DNA of 44,045 nucleotides from Spirochaetaceae bacterium (GTDB lineage Bacteria; Spirochaetota; Spirochaetia; Treponematales; Treponemataceae): contig JAFZVC010000019.1 of NCBI GenBank assembly GCA_017618015.1, positions 1-44,045 of the forward strand, in the 5' to 3' direction. Shown here piece after piece: positions 32,385 through 41,329 of this stretch. Made by a program: the position numbers and the translations under genes. Numbering within the stretch: the stretch's first letter is position 1; the number at the start of each line of letters is the position of its first letter. Under the pieces are notes generated by a model. It was not told the origin of the DNA. It was given only the letters and a program-made list of their open reading frames with translations, and did no database searches.

Positions 32385-34226
32385 TTAAACCTCTACTTTT
32401 TTATCGGCTTCTGCCGCCGGAAATCCCAGAATTCTACGGATATCCGCGTCATCAAGAGTTTCGTTTTCAATAAGAGCTTTCGTAATAAGATCAAGCTGAT
32501 CCCTATGCTCTGTAAGGATACTACATGCCCTTTCTTTCGCGTTGTCAAGGATTTTCCGAACGGCGACATCAATCTGATGCGCGGTGAACTCCGAAAACTC
32601 CTTGTGGCGGGCAAGCTCGCGTCCCATAAAGATAGGCTCATCTTCCTGTCCATAAGTTACGGCACCAACTTCGTCCGACATTCCCCATTCGCAAACCATG
32701 CGCCGCGCGAGGTTTGTAGCCTGCTGAATGTCATTCTGCGTACCTGTCGTCGTTTCTCCGTATACGACAGTCTCCGCGGCGTAACCGCCGAACATTATTA
32801 CAAGCTGGTCAAGAAGCCAACCTTTCGTATGCGAGTAGGAATCTTCTTTTGGAAGACCTACAGTAAGTCCCAAAGCCCTGCCGCGCGGTATTATCGTCAC
32901 TTTATGGAGCGGAGAAGCGTTTTTAAGGTAATAGTACGGCAACGCGTGACCAGCTTCATGGCACGCTGTCATTGTGCGTTCTTTCTCCGGCATAACCATT
33001 GAATCACGAGCAACGCCCATAATTATTTTATCACGGGCTTCTTCGAATTCAACAGCCCCTACTGATTTAAGTCCTTTCCGCGCGGCAAAAAGAGCCGCTT
33101 CGTTCACGATGTTCGCAAGGTCCGCCCCGCTCATACCTGGGGTAGCACGCGCCACTTTTTCAAGCTCCACGTCACTGCCGAGCGGGATTTTCTTTGCATG
33201 GACAGAAAGAATCGCGCTGCGTTCCTTAAGGTCTGGCAAAGAAACGTTAACCTGCCTGTCGAAACGGCCGGGGCGGAGCAATGCCGGGTCAAGAACGTCC
33301 GGGCGGTTAGTCGCCGCCAGAACGATTACGCCGTCTTTATTGTCAAAGCCGTCCATCTCCACAAGCATCTGGTTGAGCGTCTGCTCGCGCTCGTCGTGCC
33401 CGCCACCGAGACCAGCTCCCCTGGCGCGGCCTACAGCATCTATCTCGTCTATAAAGATAATCGACGGAGCCATTCTTCGCCCCTGCTCGAACAAGTCGCG
33501 GACTCGGCTTGCACCGACACCGACGAACATCTCCACAAAGTCACTTCCGGAGATATGAAGGAAATTAACGCCAGCTTCGCCCGCTACTGCGCGCGCAAGA
33601 AGAGTTTTACCAGTTCCCGGGTTTCCGACAAGAAGAACACCCGTCGGGATTTTTGCGCCCATCTCCTGATATTTTTTGGGTGACTTAAGAAAATCGACAA
33701 TCTCCGCAAGTTCTTTTTTAGCCTCTTCCTGACCGGCGACATCCTCGAACATCACCTTCTTGCCGGAAGAGTCGAAAAGCCGCGCCCGGCTTTTTCCGAA
33801 CTGCATTCCCTTCATGCCTTGCGATGAATTCTGCCTCATCACAAACAACAGGAACAAGAACGTAAGCAACCACGGCATATAGGAAAGCAAAAGAGAAAAG
33901 ATTCCCTGCTCCGTTTTGCTTCCAGTAACCTCTACGCCGGCATTCCTAAGCCGTTCCATAAGAGTAACGTCATCATATGGGATTTGTGTCCTGAACCGAG
34001 AATACTGCCCGTTAGAAGACTGCAAAAGTCCGTTTATCGTTCTTCCGTCTTTGATATTGACTTCCGTAACTTTAGACATATCAACGTATTCAAGGAAATC
34101 TGTGTACGAAATTTCTGCTCCGGAAGAATCTGTCCGTGTCATTATGAAATAAGCACAAAGAAGGATCATCATCATAACAAAAAACAAAAAGCCTGCGCGA
34201 CCTTCTTTTCCGCCAAGTTTTATCAT
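32385..34226 (-). CDS. ftsH: ATP-dependent zinc metalloprotease FtsH
   Basis: A 613-residue inner-membrane protease that removes short-lived and damaged membrane proteins. Two N-terminal membrane segments ([18 protein letters not shown] and [17 protein letters not shown]) flank a periplasmic domain. The AAA core has Walker A GNPGTGKT (near 203), Walker [12 protein letters not shown] (near 258) and the second region of homology ([21 protein letters not shown]). The zinc site HEAGH (near 425) and a helical C-terminus complete it. Length is normal. GGAG precedes the ATG. It follows tilS by 73 bases, an order found in many bacteria, and leads into the TPR, htrA and lepA genes. Confidence 0.98.
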   Translation of the reverse strand: MIKLGGKEGRAGFLFFVMMMILLCAYFIMTRTDSSGAEISYTDFLEYVDMSKVTEVNIKDGRTINGLLQSSNGQYSRFRTQIPYDDVTLMERLRNAGVEVTGSKTEQGIFSLLLSYMPWLLTFLFLLFVMRQNSSQGMKGMQFGKSRARLFDSSGKKVMFEDVAGQEEAKKELAEIVDFLKSPKKYQEMGAKIPTGVLLVGNPGTGKTLLARAVAGEAGVNFLHISGSDFVEMFVGVGASRVRDLFEQGRRMAPSIIFIDEIDAVGRARGAGLGGGHDEREQTLNQMLVEMDGFDNKDGVIVLAATNRPDVLDPALLRPGRFDRQVNVSLPDLKERSAILSVHAKKIPLGSDVELEKVARATPGMSGADLANIVNEAALFAARKGLKSVGAVEFEEARDKIIMGVARDSMVMPEKERTMTACHEAGHALPYYYLKNASPLHKVTIIPRGRALGLTVGLPKEDSYSHTKGWLLDQLVIMFGGYAAETVVYGETTTGTQNDIQQATNLARRMVCEWGMSDEVGAVTYGQEDEPIFMGRELARHKEFSEFTAHQIDVAVRKILDNAKERACSILTEHRDQLDLITKALIENETLDDADIRRILGFPAAEADKKVEV

Positions 34227-34299
34227 TCATTTTCTCCAAATATTTAACATATATATCAACTGCTCGTAAGCAATTACGCTTGCCCAGAGCACGGATATT

Positions 34300-35631
34300 T
34301 CAATTTGTCTTCACGAACCAGTCCGGATATCCGAAGAGGCTCCCCCACACTCCCCTGTTCTCGTCGTCCTCAAAAACCGGGATTAAGCTTCGTTTTCCGG
34401 CTGGCACACGCCATTCCGAAAAGATTTTTGAAAGAAGCTTTCGTTCTCCGTCAGCTGTTCTGAAAGAGTCTGACGATGTACCGCTTCTTATTACGACAGG
34501 CAGCTTGAATGCACCTGATACGCAGCCGTCATCGTTTTCTGCGACGTAAAGATCGCCAGATGATTGGCGCACCGTAACGCTCTCGTCACCGATGGCGAAC
34601 CTGCCCGGATGCTCCACAAAAACGAAAAAGCCTGAATCGCTCATTTCGTTTCCGCGAGAGCCGCATGATGTAAGGAACACACTGTCGTGTTTCCGCTCCA
34701 TCACCACGCCCGCGCCCGTAACTTTGCGAGCTCCTTCTGAAAAAGAAGCTATCATACTATAAGGTATACGTTTCGGACATTTTAATAAAGACAGTCCGTC
34801 ATATATGACAGCCGCCCTCGCCGTAAACGAACAGCTTTCAAAATCGGCGGCGCTCATCCTTAGAACAGAATTACTTTCGCGCGTCCACCTGATTTTTTCT
34901 ATCGCCTTATTTATATCATCGGCTGCCGCGCTGTTTTTTTCAGCACCATGAATAACTGCGGAATCCCAGCCCGGTTCAATTTCGTTAAGAAACGGAATAA
35001 GCTTGTTCCGTATTCGGTTCCTGAAATAAGAATTATCAGCGTTTGTCGCGTCTGTTCTGAAACGCACGCCGTTCTGCGCGGCGTACACTTCAATAGCTTC
35101 ACGCGGAACGTCGAACAGTGGACGCGCGTAAATGCCGCGATGCTGCCGCATACCGGGCGCGGAAAGGACGCCTGCTCCCTGCAAAAAGCGCTGAAGGATT
35201 GTTTCCAGCCTGTCGTTCCTGTTGTGGGCAATACACACTACCGCCGCGCCTATACTACGGGCTTCTTCCTCGAACGCCTCATATCTAAGGAATCGCGCCG
35301 CCTCTTCCGTGCCTTTTCCGCGCACCGCGGATGTTTCCGCGACAAGGCCGCGCTGCAAAACACGGACGGAACAAGGAACGCCGTAACGCTCACATACTTC
35401 TTGTACAAGCTCCGCGTCACCCGAAGTCTCTTCTTCCGGGCGGATGTTGTGGTTCACCGTAATTACGCGAAGAGCAAAGCCCAAAGCCCCGGAAAGCCTA
35501 TGAAGAACATCGAGCATGACCATAGAATCAACACCGCCCGATACAGCTGCGAGGACAGTTTTACCACGCAGGGTTTCCGGGGAGACACCGGGGGGACAAA
35601 TTGAGTTTCGAGCGACTTCCAGTATATTCAT
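34300..35631 (-). CDS. tilS: tRNA(Ile)-lysidine synthetase
   Basis: A 443-residue PP-loop enzyme that converts C34 of tRNA-Ile(CAU) to lysidine so that it reads AUA. The ATP-binding SGGVDSMVMLD motif (near residues 30-40), the CIAHNRNDRLETILQRFLQG segment (usual AHxxxDxxET form) and RPLFDVPREAIEVYA are visible. A C-terminal TilS-C-like domain (about 370-440, with RRSLIPVFEDDENRG-type residues) closes it. The open frame starts at a GTG at 35655. I prefer the ATG at 35631, which gives the family's usual short N-terminus, though neither has a strong ribosome-binding site. ftsH follows on the same strand. Confidence 0.93.
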   Translation of the reverse strand: MNILEVARNSICPPGVSPETLRGKTVLAAVSGGVDSMVMLDVLHRLSGALGFALRVITVNHNIRPEEETSGDAELVQEVCERYGVPCSVRVLQRGLVAETSAVRGKGTEEAARFLRYEAFEEEARSIGAAVVCIAHNRNDRLETILQRFLQGAGVLSAPGMRQHRGIYARPLFDVPREAIEVYAAQNGVRFRTDATNADNSYFRNRIRNKLIPFLNEIEPGWDSAVIHGAEKNSAAADDINKAIEKIRWTRESNSVLRMSAADFESCSFTARAAVIYDGLSLLKCPKRIPYSMIASFSEGARKVTGAGVVMERKHDSVFLTSCGSRGNEMSDSGFFVFVEHPGRFAIGDESVTVRQSSGDLYVAENDDGCVSGAFKLPVVIRSGTSSDSFRTADGERKLLSKIFSEWRVPAGKRSLIPVFEDDENRGVWGSLFGYPDWFVKTN

Positions 35632-35718
35632 ATTGGTCACGATTCCAGAAAGCACAGCTCATGTCCCGCGCACGGGAAAGCGGGGCTCTCTTAACGATTA
35701 TATAGCGGAATTTGAAAC

Positions 35719-35752
35719 AAAAAAAGCCCGCGGACTTAAAGACCGCAGGCTT
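35719..35752 (-). terminator. Intrinsic terminator of rplY
   Basis: Minus strand: AAGCCTGCGG/CCGCGGGCTT, 10-bp stem with one G-T pair, a 9-nt loop and seven T. It stands 30 bases after the rplY stop. Confidence 0.92.
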
Positions 35753-35781
35753 CTTTTAAGCGCGTAAACAACGAGAAACGC

Positions 35782-36336
35782 TTATCTCTTTGGTGCGCGG
35801 ACAGAAGCTACTACAGCCTCTCCGTCTGAAATAACCTTGATGCCGTCTCCGAGCGGGAGTTCCTTAACGTGGAGGAAATCGCCGATCTTGAGGGCTGAAA
35901 CATCAGCTACGATGCGAACTGGAAGGTCTTTCGGAAGGCACTTGATTTTGATTGAAGGTGTTCCCTTGAAGAGGATACCACCCTCACGGACACCAGCAGG
36001 ATTTCCACCGAGCTGGAGCTTGATCTCTGCAACGAGAGGTTTGTCTTCGTCAATTACATGGAAATCAACATGAAGATTTTTGTCTGTGATGATGTCGTAT
36101 TCCGTATCCTTGATAAAAGCAAGCATCGTGTTCTTACCTACGGTAAGCTTAATGAGTGTCGTAGGAGTAGCCTGCTTCCAGACTTTTGTGAACTCAGCTT
36201 CGTTCACAGAGAGCATTGTTGCCTCTCCCTTTGAATTGTACATAACAGCAGGAAGTCTTCCTTCCGCTCTAAGCTGCTTTGCAAATTTCTTTCCTGATTC
36301 AGTGCGGATTTCTGCACTTAATGTCATGTAATCCAT
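35782..36336 (-). CDS. rplY: Large-subunit ribosomal protein L25 (CTC form)
   Basis: A 184-residue protein that binds 5S rRNA in the large subunit. The N-terminal L25 domain carries SAEIRTESGKKFAKQLRAEGRLPAVMYN. The C-terminal CTC/TL5 beta domain (about 95-180; GGNPAGVREGGILFKGTPSIKIKCLP, then KIGDFLHVKELPLGDGIKVISDGEAVVASV) is typical of the long form found outside the enterobacteria. AAGGAG precedes the ATG. It lies between tRNA-Gln upstream and a strong terminator downstream. Confidence 0.96.
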   Translation of the reverse strand: MDYMTLSAEIRTESGKKFAKQLRAEGRLPAVMYNSKGEATMLSVNEAEFTKVWKQATPTTLIKLTVGKNTMLAFIKDTEYDIITDKNLHVDFHVIDEDKPLVAEIKLQLGGNPAGVREGGILFKGTPSIKIKCLPKDLPVRIVADVSALKIGDFLHVKELPLGDGIKVISDGEAVVASVRAPKR

Positions 36337-36451
36337 ATTTCGAACTCCTTATGGCGGGAATCTCCAAAATCCAAATAATTTTCAGGGATTCCATTTATCA
36401 TCATTTCCGGATTCTACCGGCTAGGACATAAAAACCATGCCCACATTATAG

Positions 36452-36524
36452 CTGGGACGGCTGGATTCGAACCAGCGGAATGACGGCACCAAAAGCCGTT
36501 GTCTTACCACTTGACGACGTCCCA
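36452..36524 (-). tRNA. tRNA-Gln (TTG)
   Basis: Minus-strand cloverleaf: acceptor TGGGACG/CGTCCCA with discriminator G, anticodon stem ACGGC/GCCGT and loop TTTTGGT giving TTG, and T arm GCTGG-TTCGAAT-CCAGC. It lies between spoVG and rplY on the same strand, so it is probably cut from a longer transcript. CCA is not encoded. Confidence 0.95.
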
Positions 36525-36653
36525 AAGAGTCAGCCATACATCCACGGAAAAAAATCCGCAGCCTGTAAAGAAAAGGAAGCTATAAGAACAGCAGCACCAA
36601 TTTACAGATGCTGCTTATTTCCTCCTCGTCCAGGTTTCATAAAGCAAGCCTTA

Positions 36654-36938
36654 TCAGTCAATATCTCCTGGACCTGCTTCCTCCACATGCCCTGCTTCAT
36701 ACTCGGCGATAATTTTGCTCTGAAGCTCATTTCTGAACTCAGGGCTGATCGGATGTGCGACATCCTTGTAGTCACCAGTACCGGTCTTACGGCTAGGCAT
36801 TGCGATGAAAAAACCTGTCTTTCCTTCAATTATCTTTACATTATGTACGACAAAGCAGTTATCAAAAGTAATTGTAACGTAGGCCTTTAACTTTCCTTCG
36901 GCGGCCACTTTCCGGATACGGATCTCTGTAATCTGCAT
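36654..36938 (-). CDS. spoVG: SpoVG family nucleic-acid-binding regulator
   Basis: A 94-residue protein of the SpoVG family, which binds DNA and RNA and tunes gene expression in Firmicutes and spirochaetes. The conserved pattern is complete: [47 protein letters not shown] and [21 protein letters not shown] precedes the ATG. It follows ispE by 18 bases on the same strand. A weak hairpin (AGCAGCA/TGCTGCT) follows the gene, without a good T-run, before tRNA-Gln. Confidence 0.97.
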   Translation of the reverse strand: MQITEIRIRKVAAEGKLKAYVTITFDNCFVVHNVKIIEGKTGFFIAMPSRKTGTGDYKDVAHPISPEFRNELQSKIIAEYEAGHVEEAGPGDID

Positions 36939-36956
36939 TTAAAACCTCCTGCAAAT

Positions 36957-37823
36957 CTATCGAGAAGTAAGATAATAACATTCTGCCCATGAATCTCTTA
37001 AAACGTCATAGGCATTTCGTGCATCTTCGGCAGATGCAAATAACCCGAAAACGACGGAACCAGAACCTGTCATCTGAACATAGTCCGCATCACTCTGCTG
37101 TAAATCAGACAAGGCTTTCCGTATCTCCGGGAACTTCCATGCAAGAGGCTCTGTAAAACTGTTATAAAAAGTCCATTTTGAAACGGGCTTTCTATACATG
37201 TCTTCCAACTCATTGAATGGAGTATTTCCTGCTCTATTCACTTTATGCCAGCTGTCTACAAGTCTGTAAGCCTCACCAGTAGAACTATGGACACCTGGGC
37301 ATAATAATACAAAATAAAGATCCTTGCGGCTATTAATGTATCTGACATTCTCACCGCGTCCCGAAACAACGGCGGCATCGTATCCATCCCCGTCTTCCAG
37401 GAAAAAGAAAACATCGCTCCCCACACGCGATGCAGCCTCGTGTTTCTGTTCGGGCGTAAGCTCAACTCCAAAGAGTTTCGACAAGCCCGAAAGAACGGCT
37501 GCTCCATCTGAAGAGCCGCCTCCCATACCGGCACCGGAAGGAATGCGCTTCGTCAGAGTTATTCTGACACCGCGGTCTATTCCCGTGCAGGAACAAAAAG
37601 CTTTATATGCAGATGTGAGTGTATTTTCGAAAGGGAGGGTAAAATCAGGCGAAATGACCTGGCATGTGCAACTGCTATCCACCATCTCCATCAGTAATTC
37701 ATCATAAAGAGGAATTTTCTGAAAGATACTCTCGATATCATGAAAACCATCGTCCCGCTTTTCGCACACCTTAAGGTGCAGATTCAGCTTTGCCGGTGCT
37801 TTTACATGCACACTACTCAACAT
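36957..37823 (-). CDS. ispE: 4-diphosphocytidyl-2-C-methyl-D-erythritol kinase
   Basis: A 288-residue GHMP kinase that phosphorylates CDP-methylerythritol in the non-mevalonate isoprenoid pathway. APAKLNLHLKV at the N-terminus and the ATP-binding loop PSGAGMGGGSSDGAAVL (near residues 95-110) are diagnostic, with MTGSGSVVFGLF near the C-terminus. A strong promoter (37834-37862) places the transcription start only about four bases before the ATG at 37823. The message is therefore nearly leaderless, or translation begins at the in-frame GTG at 37808. It leads the spoVG/tRNA-Gln/rplY series. Confidence 0.96.
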   Translation of the reverse strand: MLSSVHVKAPAKLNLHLKVCEKRDDGFHDIESIFQKIPLYDELLMEMVDSSCTCQVISPDFTLPFENTLTSAYKAFCSCTGIDRGVRITLTKRIPSGAGMGGGSSDGAAVLSGLSKLFGVELTPEQKHEAASRVGSDVFFFLEDGDGYDAAVVSGRGENVRYINSRKDLYFVLLCPGVHSSTGEAYRLVDSWHKVNRAGNTPFNELEDMYRKPVSKWTFYNSFTEPLAWKFPEIRKALSDLQQSDADYVQMTGSGSVVFGLFASAEDARNAYDVLRDSWAECYYLTSR

Positions 37824-37833
37824 AGTTGAAGTT

Positions 37834-37862
37834 ACTATACAAAAAAACGTTCACTCTGTCAA
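37834..37862 (-). promoter_or_regulatory. Promoter of ispE-spoVG
   Basis: Minus strand: perfect TTGACA (37857-37862), 17-bp spacer, TATAGT (37834-37839). The -10 box ends only 10 bases before the ispE ATG. Confidence 0.8.
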
Positions 37863-38003
37863 TTGCACAATTCCATTTCCGTCAGCACAAAGCGAAAATA
37901 TGGAAAAATATGCAGAATTTCGCATTTATATACATTTTGTCGCATACTGATGCTTTTTTAGCATTTTTTCACAAATAAATTATAAGGAATTCTAAAAAAC
38001 CCG

Positions 38004-38032
38004 TTGACAATAAACATACTCTATTTTATGTT
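38004..38032 (+). promoter_or_regulatory. Promoter of the Asp-rich protein gene
   Basis: Perfect TTGACA (38004-38009), 17-bp spacer, TATGTT (38027-38032). The 170 bases between it and the divergent ispE promoter are AT-rich and hold only weak hairpins. Confidence 0.65.
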
Positions 38033-38063
38033 TTTAGTATAAGTGCATTCAAAAACAAGAATG

Positions 38064-38402
38064 TTTTTGGAACGCAACAAAACTAAGGCGCGCCTGCAAA
38101 AAGCGGGTGTTGTTAATGAACCCTCGAAAGGAAGATTCCAGATGCTGAATGATAGTGATTTATTAGATTACTCAACTGCGGCCGAGTATGGCTTTGACTA
38201 TGCGTATGATGATGACTATTATGACAAGTCCGACGATGACTTTGACGATGAATTCGATGACGATGAGTCGTTGGATGACTTTGAGAACGATGATTTTCTG
38301 GATGAAGATTTTGATGACGATTTAGATGATTTTGACGAGGATGATGACGACTTCGATTACGGCGACGACGACATGGAGTACGACGACGATTTCGACGAGT
38401 AA
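38064..38402 (+). CDS. Extremely Asp-rich small protein, function unknown
   Basis: A 112-residue protein with a basic N-terminus (NKTKARLQKAG) followed by an Asp-dominated tail. In the last 86 residues 40 are Asp and 8 are Glu, with a single Lys. Family not recognised; the layout of a folded or basic head plus acidic tail recalls RNA-polymerase delta-like or histone-chaperone-like proteins, but nothing proves this. The frame extends upstream to a GTG at 38043, too close to the promoter. ATG at 38064 keeps the basic head but has no ribosome-binding site. ATG at 38142 has AAAGGAAG before it and would give an 86-residue, purely acidic protein. A strong terminator follows, so the gene is a single unit. 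Confidence 0.65.
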   Translation, partial: FLERNKTKARLQKAGVVNEPSKGRFQMLNDSDLLDYSTAAEYGFDYAYDDDYYDKSDDDFDDEFDDDESLDDFENDDFLDEDFDDDLDDFDEDDDDFDYGDDDMEYDDDFDE

Positions 38403-38433
38403 ACCGTCATCTTGGTGCTGAACCTCAGGAACA

Positions 38434-38470
38434 AAAAAAGTCCGAAAGCCAATGGCATTCGGACTTTTTT
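38434..38470. terminator. Bidirectional intrinsic terminator
   Basis: AAAAAAGTCCGAA/TTCGGACTTTTTT, 13-bp stem extended by GCC/GGC, with A- and T-runs on both sides. It lies between the Asp-rich gene and the convergent rsfS. Confidence 0.93.
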
Positions 38471-38498
38471 ACGTTTACGGCATACTTGCTAAAAAAGG

Positions 38499-38843
38499 CT
38501 ACATAAGCCTTTCGCCACCGTTCCAAAGCTTTTCCAGATCATAGAAGCCCCTGGCTTCGGCAGACATAAGGTGAACCACTATAGGACCGATGTCCATAAG
38601 GTTCCAGTCGTCGCCATCAGGAGTCTTCCTGTTAGGTATATGAATCTCAAGATCATTTGCCTTAACGTAATCCTTAACAGCCTTGTACAATCCCTGACTA
38701 TGAACAGAGCTGTTCACAGTCACAATTACAAAAAAATCAGTCCAGCTATTAAGCGCGGAGACATCAATCACAGCAACGTCGCCGCCCTTCAAATCCTTAA
38801 CAATCTCTGCTATTTCAAGAGCTTTTTCTTTTATTGATTTCAT
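38499..38843 (-). CDS. rsfS: Ribosomal silencing factor RsfS
   Basis: A 114-residue protein of the RsfS/Iojap family, which binds L14 on the large subunit and prevents subunit joining under starvation. Typical sequence includes VIDVSALNSWTDFFVIVTVNSSVH and GDDWNLMDIGPIVVHLMSAEARGFYDLEKLW. Length matches the family. Its ATG overlaps the stop of the LCP gene (ATGA). It is the last gene of the rplU-to-rsfS series and ends at a shared terminator. Confidence 0.97.
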   Translation of the reverse strand: MKSIKEKALEIAEIVKDLKGGDVAVIDVSALNSWTDFFVIVTVNSSVHSQGLYKAVKDYVKANDLEIHIPNRKTPDGDDWNLMDIGPIVVHLMSAEARGFYDLEKLWNGGERLM

Positions 38844-40027
38844 CTTACATACCTTCCGTCGAAGTCACGACCAAGAATAATCGTAAAGTCTACAAGTGAA
38901 TCGGCCTCAAGCTCGTCATCGTCCTTTATCTCATCCGTTATGATGTTGGAGCAGTTTATGAAAGAAGCAAGGCTTTGAGCTTCCAATTCATTTCCAATGT
39001 GATCGATAATAACAGTTTTCTCATAATCATTCGAGTCTGCATTTATCATACTTAATACTTCATATCCGGCGCTTTGGAGCAGTTCGCCGGTGTTTTTTGC
39101 AAGTCCGTTCTGCGTCGTTCCGTTCTGAATCTCAAGAAGATAAACACGGCTTGTCGCAGCTCCCGACGCAGAGATAAGAGCTGTTGTCGTCTGTTTGAAA
39201 ACGTCCTTTATAAGCTGGGCGTCATACCGTGGGAAAAGCAGGGTTTCACCCTGGACTTCGCTCTCGCGGCCTGTTATAGTCTGAGGCATAAGCCTGTCAG
39301 CGTCTATTGTCGAAATTTCCGAGAAAATGCTCTTAAGGCCTTTTTCGTCAACGTTTGCTTTTATATGCGACGCAAAAAGCGGGAAGACTTTATCTTCAAG
39401 GAGATACGATTTGTTGCTGTTAACGGCGGAAAGGAAAGCTACTACAGAGTTCTGCTTTCTTTCCTGAATATCAGCCGAGGTGTCCTCCGGAAGCCGGTAC
39501 TCAAGATACGTGCAGATTTTGTCACCGTCAAGGACGACCGCACCGGATGGAAGAAGATAGTGAACATCGTTCTGGACCGTATCGACTGGATACGGAATGA
39601 AGATGCGAAGGCCACCAAGGAAATCGGTTATGTACGAAAAATCTTCCATCGTCATTTCCATTATGAAAGGGATTTCCGTGCCGGTAAGTTTTTCTATTTC
39701 CTCGCAATACGTAGATATACCTTTTTCACGATAAACCGCGTCTATTCTGTCCGTCCTGTTTATACTCTTGTAAATTGCTCCCGTATTTCCGGGTATGTCG
39801 AAAACAGCGCCTCGACGCGAAACAGGATAATAGATAAGAACGTCCGTCCAGACGACGTTATCACCATCGTGAAGAACAAGAAGGATTTTTATAAGCTGGT
39901 CATTCTTAAGGATATCGCCAACCTCATCAGTCTGAAGCGACATAACGATTACTATTGCCGTAGCGACGATGATTATGAAAATCAATATGAGGAGAAAAAC
40001 ACCTTTTCCAAGCCGTTTGTTCTTCAT
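38840..40027 (-). CDS. LytR-CpsA-Psr (LCP) family protein with LytR-C domain
   Basis: A 395-residue protein with a short basic start, one membrane helix (GVFLLILIFIIIVATAIVIVM) and an extracytoplasmic LCP domain (ILLVLHDGDNVVWTDVLIYYPVSRRGAVFDIPGNT; MEDFSYITDFLGGLRIFIPYPV; LDGDKICTYLEYR). A LytR-C domain follows (LEIQNGTTQNGLAKNTGELLQSAGYEV). LCP proteins attach secondary polymers to cell wall or lipid carriers; in spirochaetes the acceptor is unclear. The LCP core is divergent: the usual Arg/Asp polyprenyl-phosphate residues are only partly recognisable. It lies between yqeK and rsfS with a 4-base overlap to the latter, a gene order also known elsewhere. Confidence 0.8.
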   Translation of the reverse strand: MKNKRLGKGVFLLILIFIIIVATAIVIVMSLQTDEVGDILKNDQLIKILLVLHDGDNVVWTDVLIYYPVSRRGAVFDIPGNTGAIYKSINRTDRIDAVYREKGISTYCEEIEKLTGTEIPFIMEMTMEDFSYITDFLGGLRIFIPYPVDTVQNDVHYLLPSGAVVLDGDKICTYLEYRLPEDTSADIQERKQNSVVAFLSAVNSNKSYLLEDKVFPLFASHIKANVDEKGLKSIFSEISTIDADRLMPQTITGRESEVQGETLLFPRYDAQLIKDVFKQTTTALISASGAATSRVYLLEIQNGTTQNGLAKNTGELLQSAGYEVLSMINADSNDYEKTVIIDHIGNELEAQSLASFINCSNIITDEIKDDDELEADSLVDFTIILGRDFDGRYVR

Positions 40028-40029
40028 GC

Positions 40030-40617
40030 CTAATTTTCTCCGTTATGAACGAGCGAATATAAAAACTGCTCTGTCTGAGCTGATATATTATAACCCTGAT
40101 TCTGCAAATATGTCATGCCTTCCTGAAGGACGGAGATAATAAATTCATCAAGGGTGTCATCCTCGTGCATGTCCATGTAGCCGGCAGGAATATGAGTTCT
40201 TCCCGGCTCTATCTTGTCGGCGATGTACAGGATTTTCGCAAGGTCGCCCATGCCCGGATGACCGAATGTATGATAGCGGATCGCTTCCAAAATCTCTTCA
40301 TCATCAAGATAATATTTTGTCTGAAGAAGAACAGCAGCTGCCCTTCCATGAAGCGTATTGTTGTGTTTTTTCTCCACATCGTCAAAAGGAAGCTTGTCTT
40401 TTTTCGCGAGCGCCAAGATCGCTTTATCGTCGTAATCCTTGCAGATATCGTGGGCAAGACCGGCGACATAGCCTTTGTCAGCGTCAAGGTCATACATGTC
40501 GCAAAGCTTTTTAGCCGTATCGGCAACACGCTCGGAATGCTGGTAGCGAGAAGGCTTCATTGTTTTTCTCATATCCTTTCGCAGTTTTTCCACAAGTTCG
40601 GTATAAAACTTATTCAT
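40030..40617 (-). CDS. yqeK: YqeK-type HD-domain diadenosine tetraphosphatase
   Basis: A 195-residue HD-domain hydrolase that cuts Ap4A symmetrically to ADP. Metal-site motifs are visible: RYQHSERVADTA (near residues 23-34), the HD pair LAHDICKDY, HGRAAAVLL and IRYHTFGHPGM, then LYIADKIEPGR. I chose the ATG at 40617, with GGAGG six bases upstream; it overlaps the end of nadD by 8 bases (ATGAATAA). The frame continues further upstream to 40992, but that part is nadD read in another frame. nadD-yqeK is a common neighbour pair. Confidence 0.95.
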   Translation of the reverse strand: MNKFYTELVEKLRKDMRKTMKPSRYQHSERVADTAKKLCDMYDLDADKGYVAGLAHDICKDYDDKAILALAKKDKLPFDDVEKKHNNTLHGRAAAVLLQTKYYLDDEEILEAIRYHTFGHPGMGDLAKILYIADKIEPGRTHIPAGYMDMHEDDTLDEFIISVLQEGMTYLQNQGYNISAQTEQFLYSLVHNGEN

Positions 40618-41329
40618 AAAGCCTCCTTTCAAGAATATAATCACAAACGCTTTCGGGAACAAGTGCCTGAAGTTTTTTTCTGCTGGCAGTCTTCGTCGCG
40701 TTTGGCGCGTTTGTTGCGCGCCCCACGGCGTTTCCGGCGGCTGCATGAACCGCGTCGCGGATTTCGCTCGATGAAACGTCCACATACGGATTTTCAAGCT
40801 CGTAGTGCGCGAACGGCAAAACCGGCAGTTTCTGTGATGCAGGCTCGTCCGCGGCTGTTGCTTCTGTATTGTGCGGCGTCTGCCCGGAAGCGTCGCTGTC
40901 CAGCTTTCGGCGCGCAAGAACAATGTCGACCTTTGACGCAAGCTCGTCCGCGCGGTACCACTTGGAAAAGCCCGAAACAAGGTCGGCGCCAATTACAAGC
41001 CCAAGCTTGCCTGTAAGCTTTTCGTCGGGGGCGCAGGACGCGGTATACTTCCGTTCCAGAAACTCAACAGTCTCGTAAGTGTACGACACACCGCCGCGCT
41101 TAAGCTCGCAGTCTTCAATGCAAGCCCAGTCAAAACCGTCGAGCGCAAGGTGAAGCATACAAAGGCGGTCTTCGTCGGAAGCCCCGGAAGGCAAATCCTT
41201 GAACGGCGAGTGATACGCTGGAACAAAAAGCACCTTGTCGTAGCCCGCCTGTTCATGCACGGCTTTTGCAAGCTCAATATGCCCGTTATGAACAGGGTTG
41301 AAGCTTCCGCCGAAAACAGCTATTCTCAC
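40610..41329 (-). CDS. nadD: Nicotinate-nucleotide adenylyltransferase
   Basis: A 239-residue enzyme of NAD synthesis that makes deamido-NAD from nicotinate mononucleotide and ATP. The nucleotidyl-transferase motifs are FGGSFNPVHNGHIELA at the N-terminus and VSSSEIRDAVH near residue 195. LVIGADLVSGFSKWYRADEL in the middle is also typical. An unusual Ala/Thr/Asn-rich insertion (about residues 160-180) and a second one near 205-220 make it longer than the usual ~200 residues. The start is a GTG that overlaps the obg stop (GTGA). Confidence 0.96.
   Translation of the reverse strand: MRIAVFGGSFNPVHNGHIELAKAVHEQAGYDKVLFVPAYHSPFKDLPSGASDEDRLCMLHLALDGFDWACIEDCELKRGGVSYTYETVEFLERKYTASCAPDEKLTGKLGLVIGADLVSGFSKWYRADELASKVDIVLARRKLDSDASGQTPHNTEATAADEPASQKLPVLPFAHYELENPYVDVSSSEIRDAVHAAAGNAVGRATNAPNATKTASRKKLQALVPESVCDYILERRLYE

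Noticed and set aside
17070-37930. Shared 15-mer AATATGCAGAATTTC (minus strand near 17080, plus strand near 37914)
   Set aside because: One match of this length between two AT-rich sites in 44 kb is close to chance and has no further similarity around it.
40618-40992. N-terminal extension of yqeK
   Set aside because: The sequence is nadD read in another frame; a strong ribosome-binding site marks the ATG at 40617.
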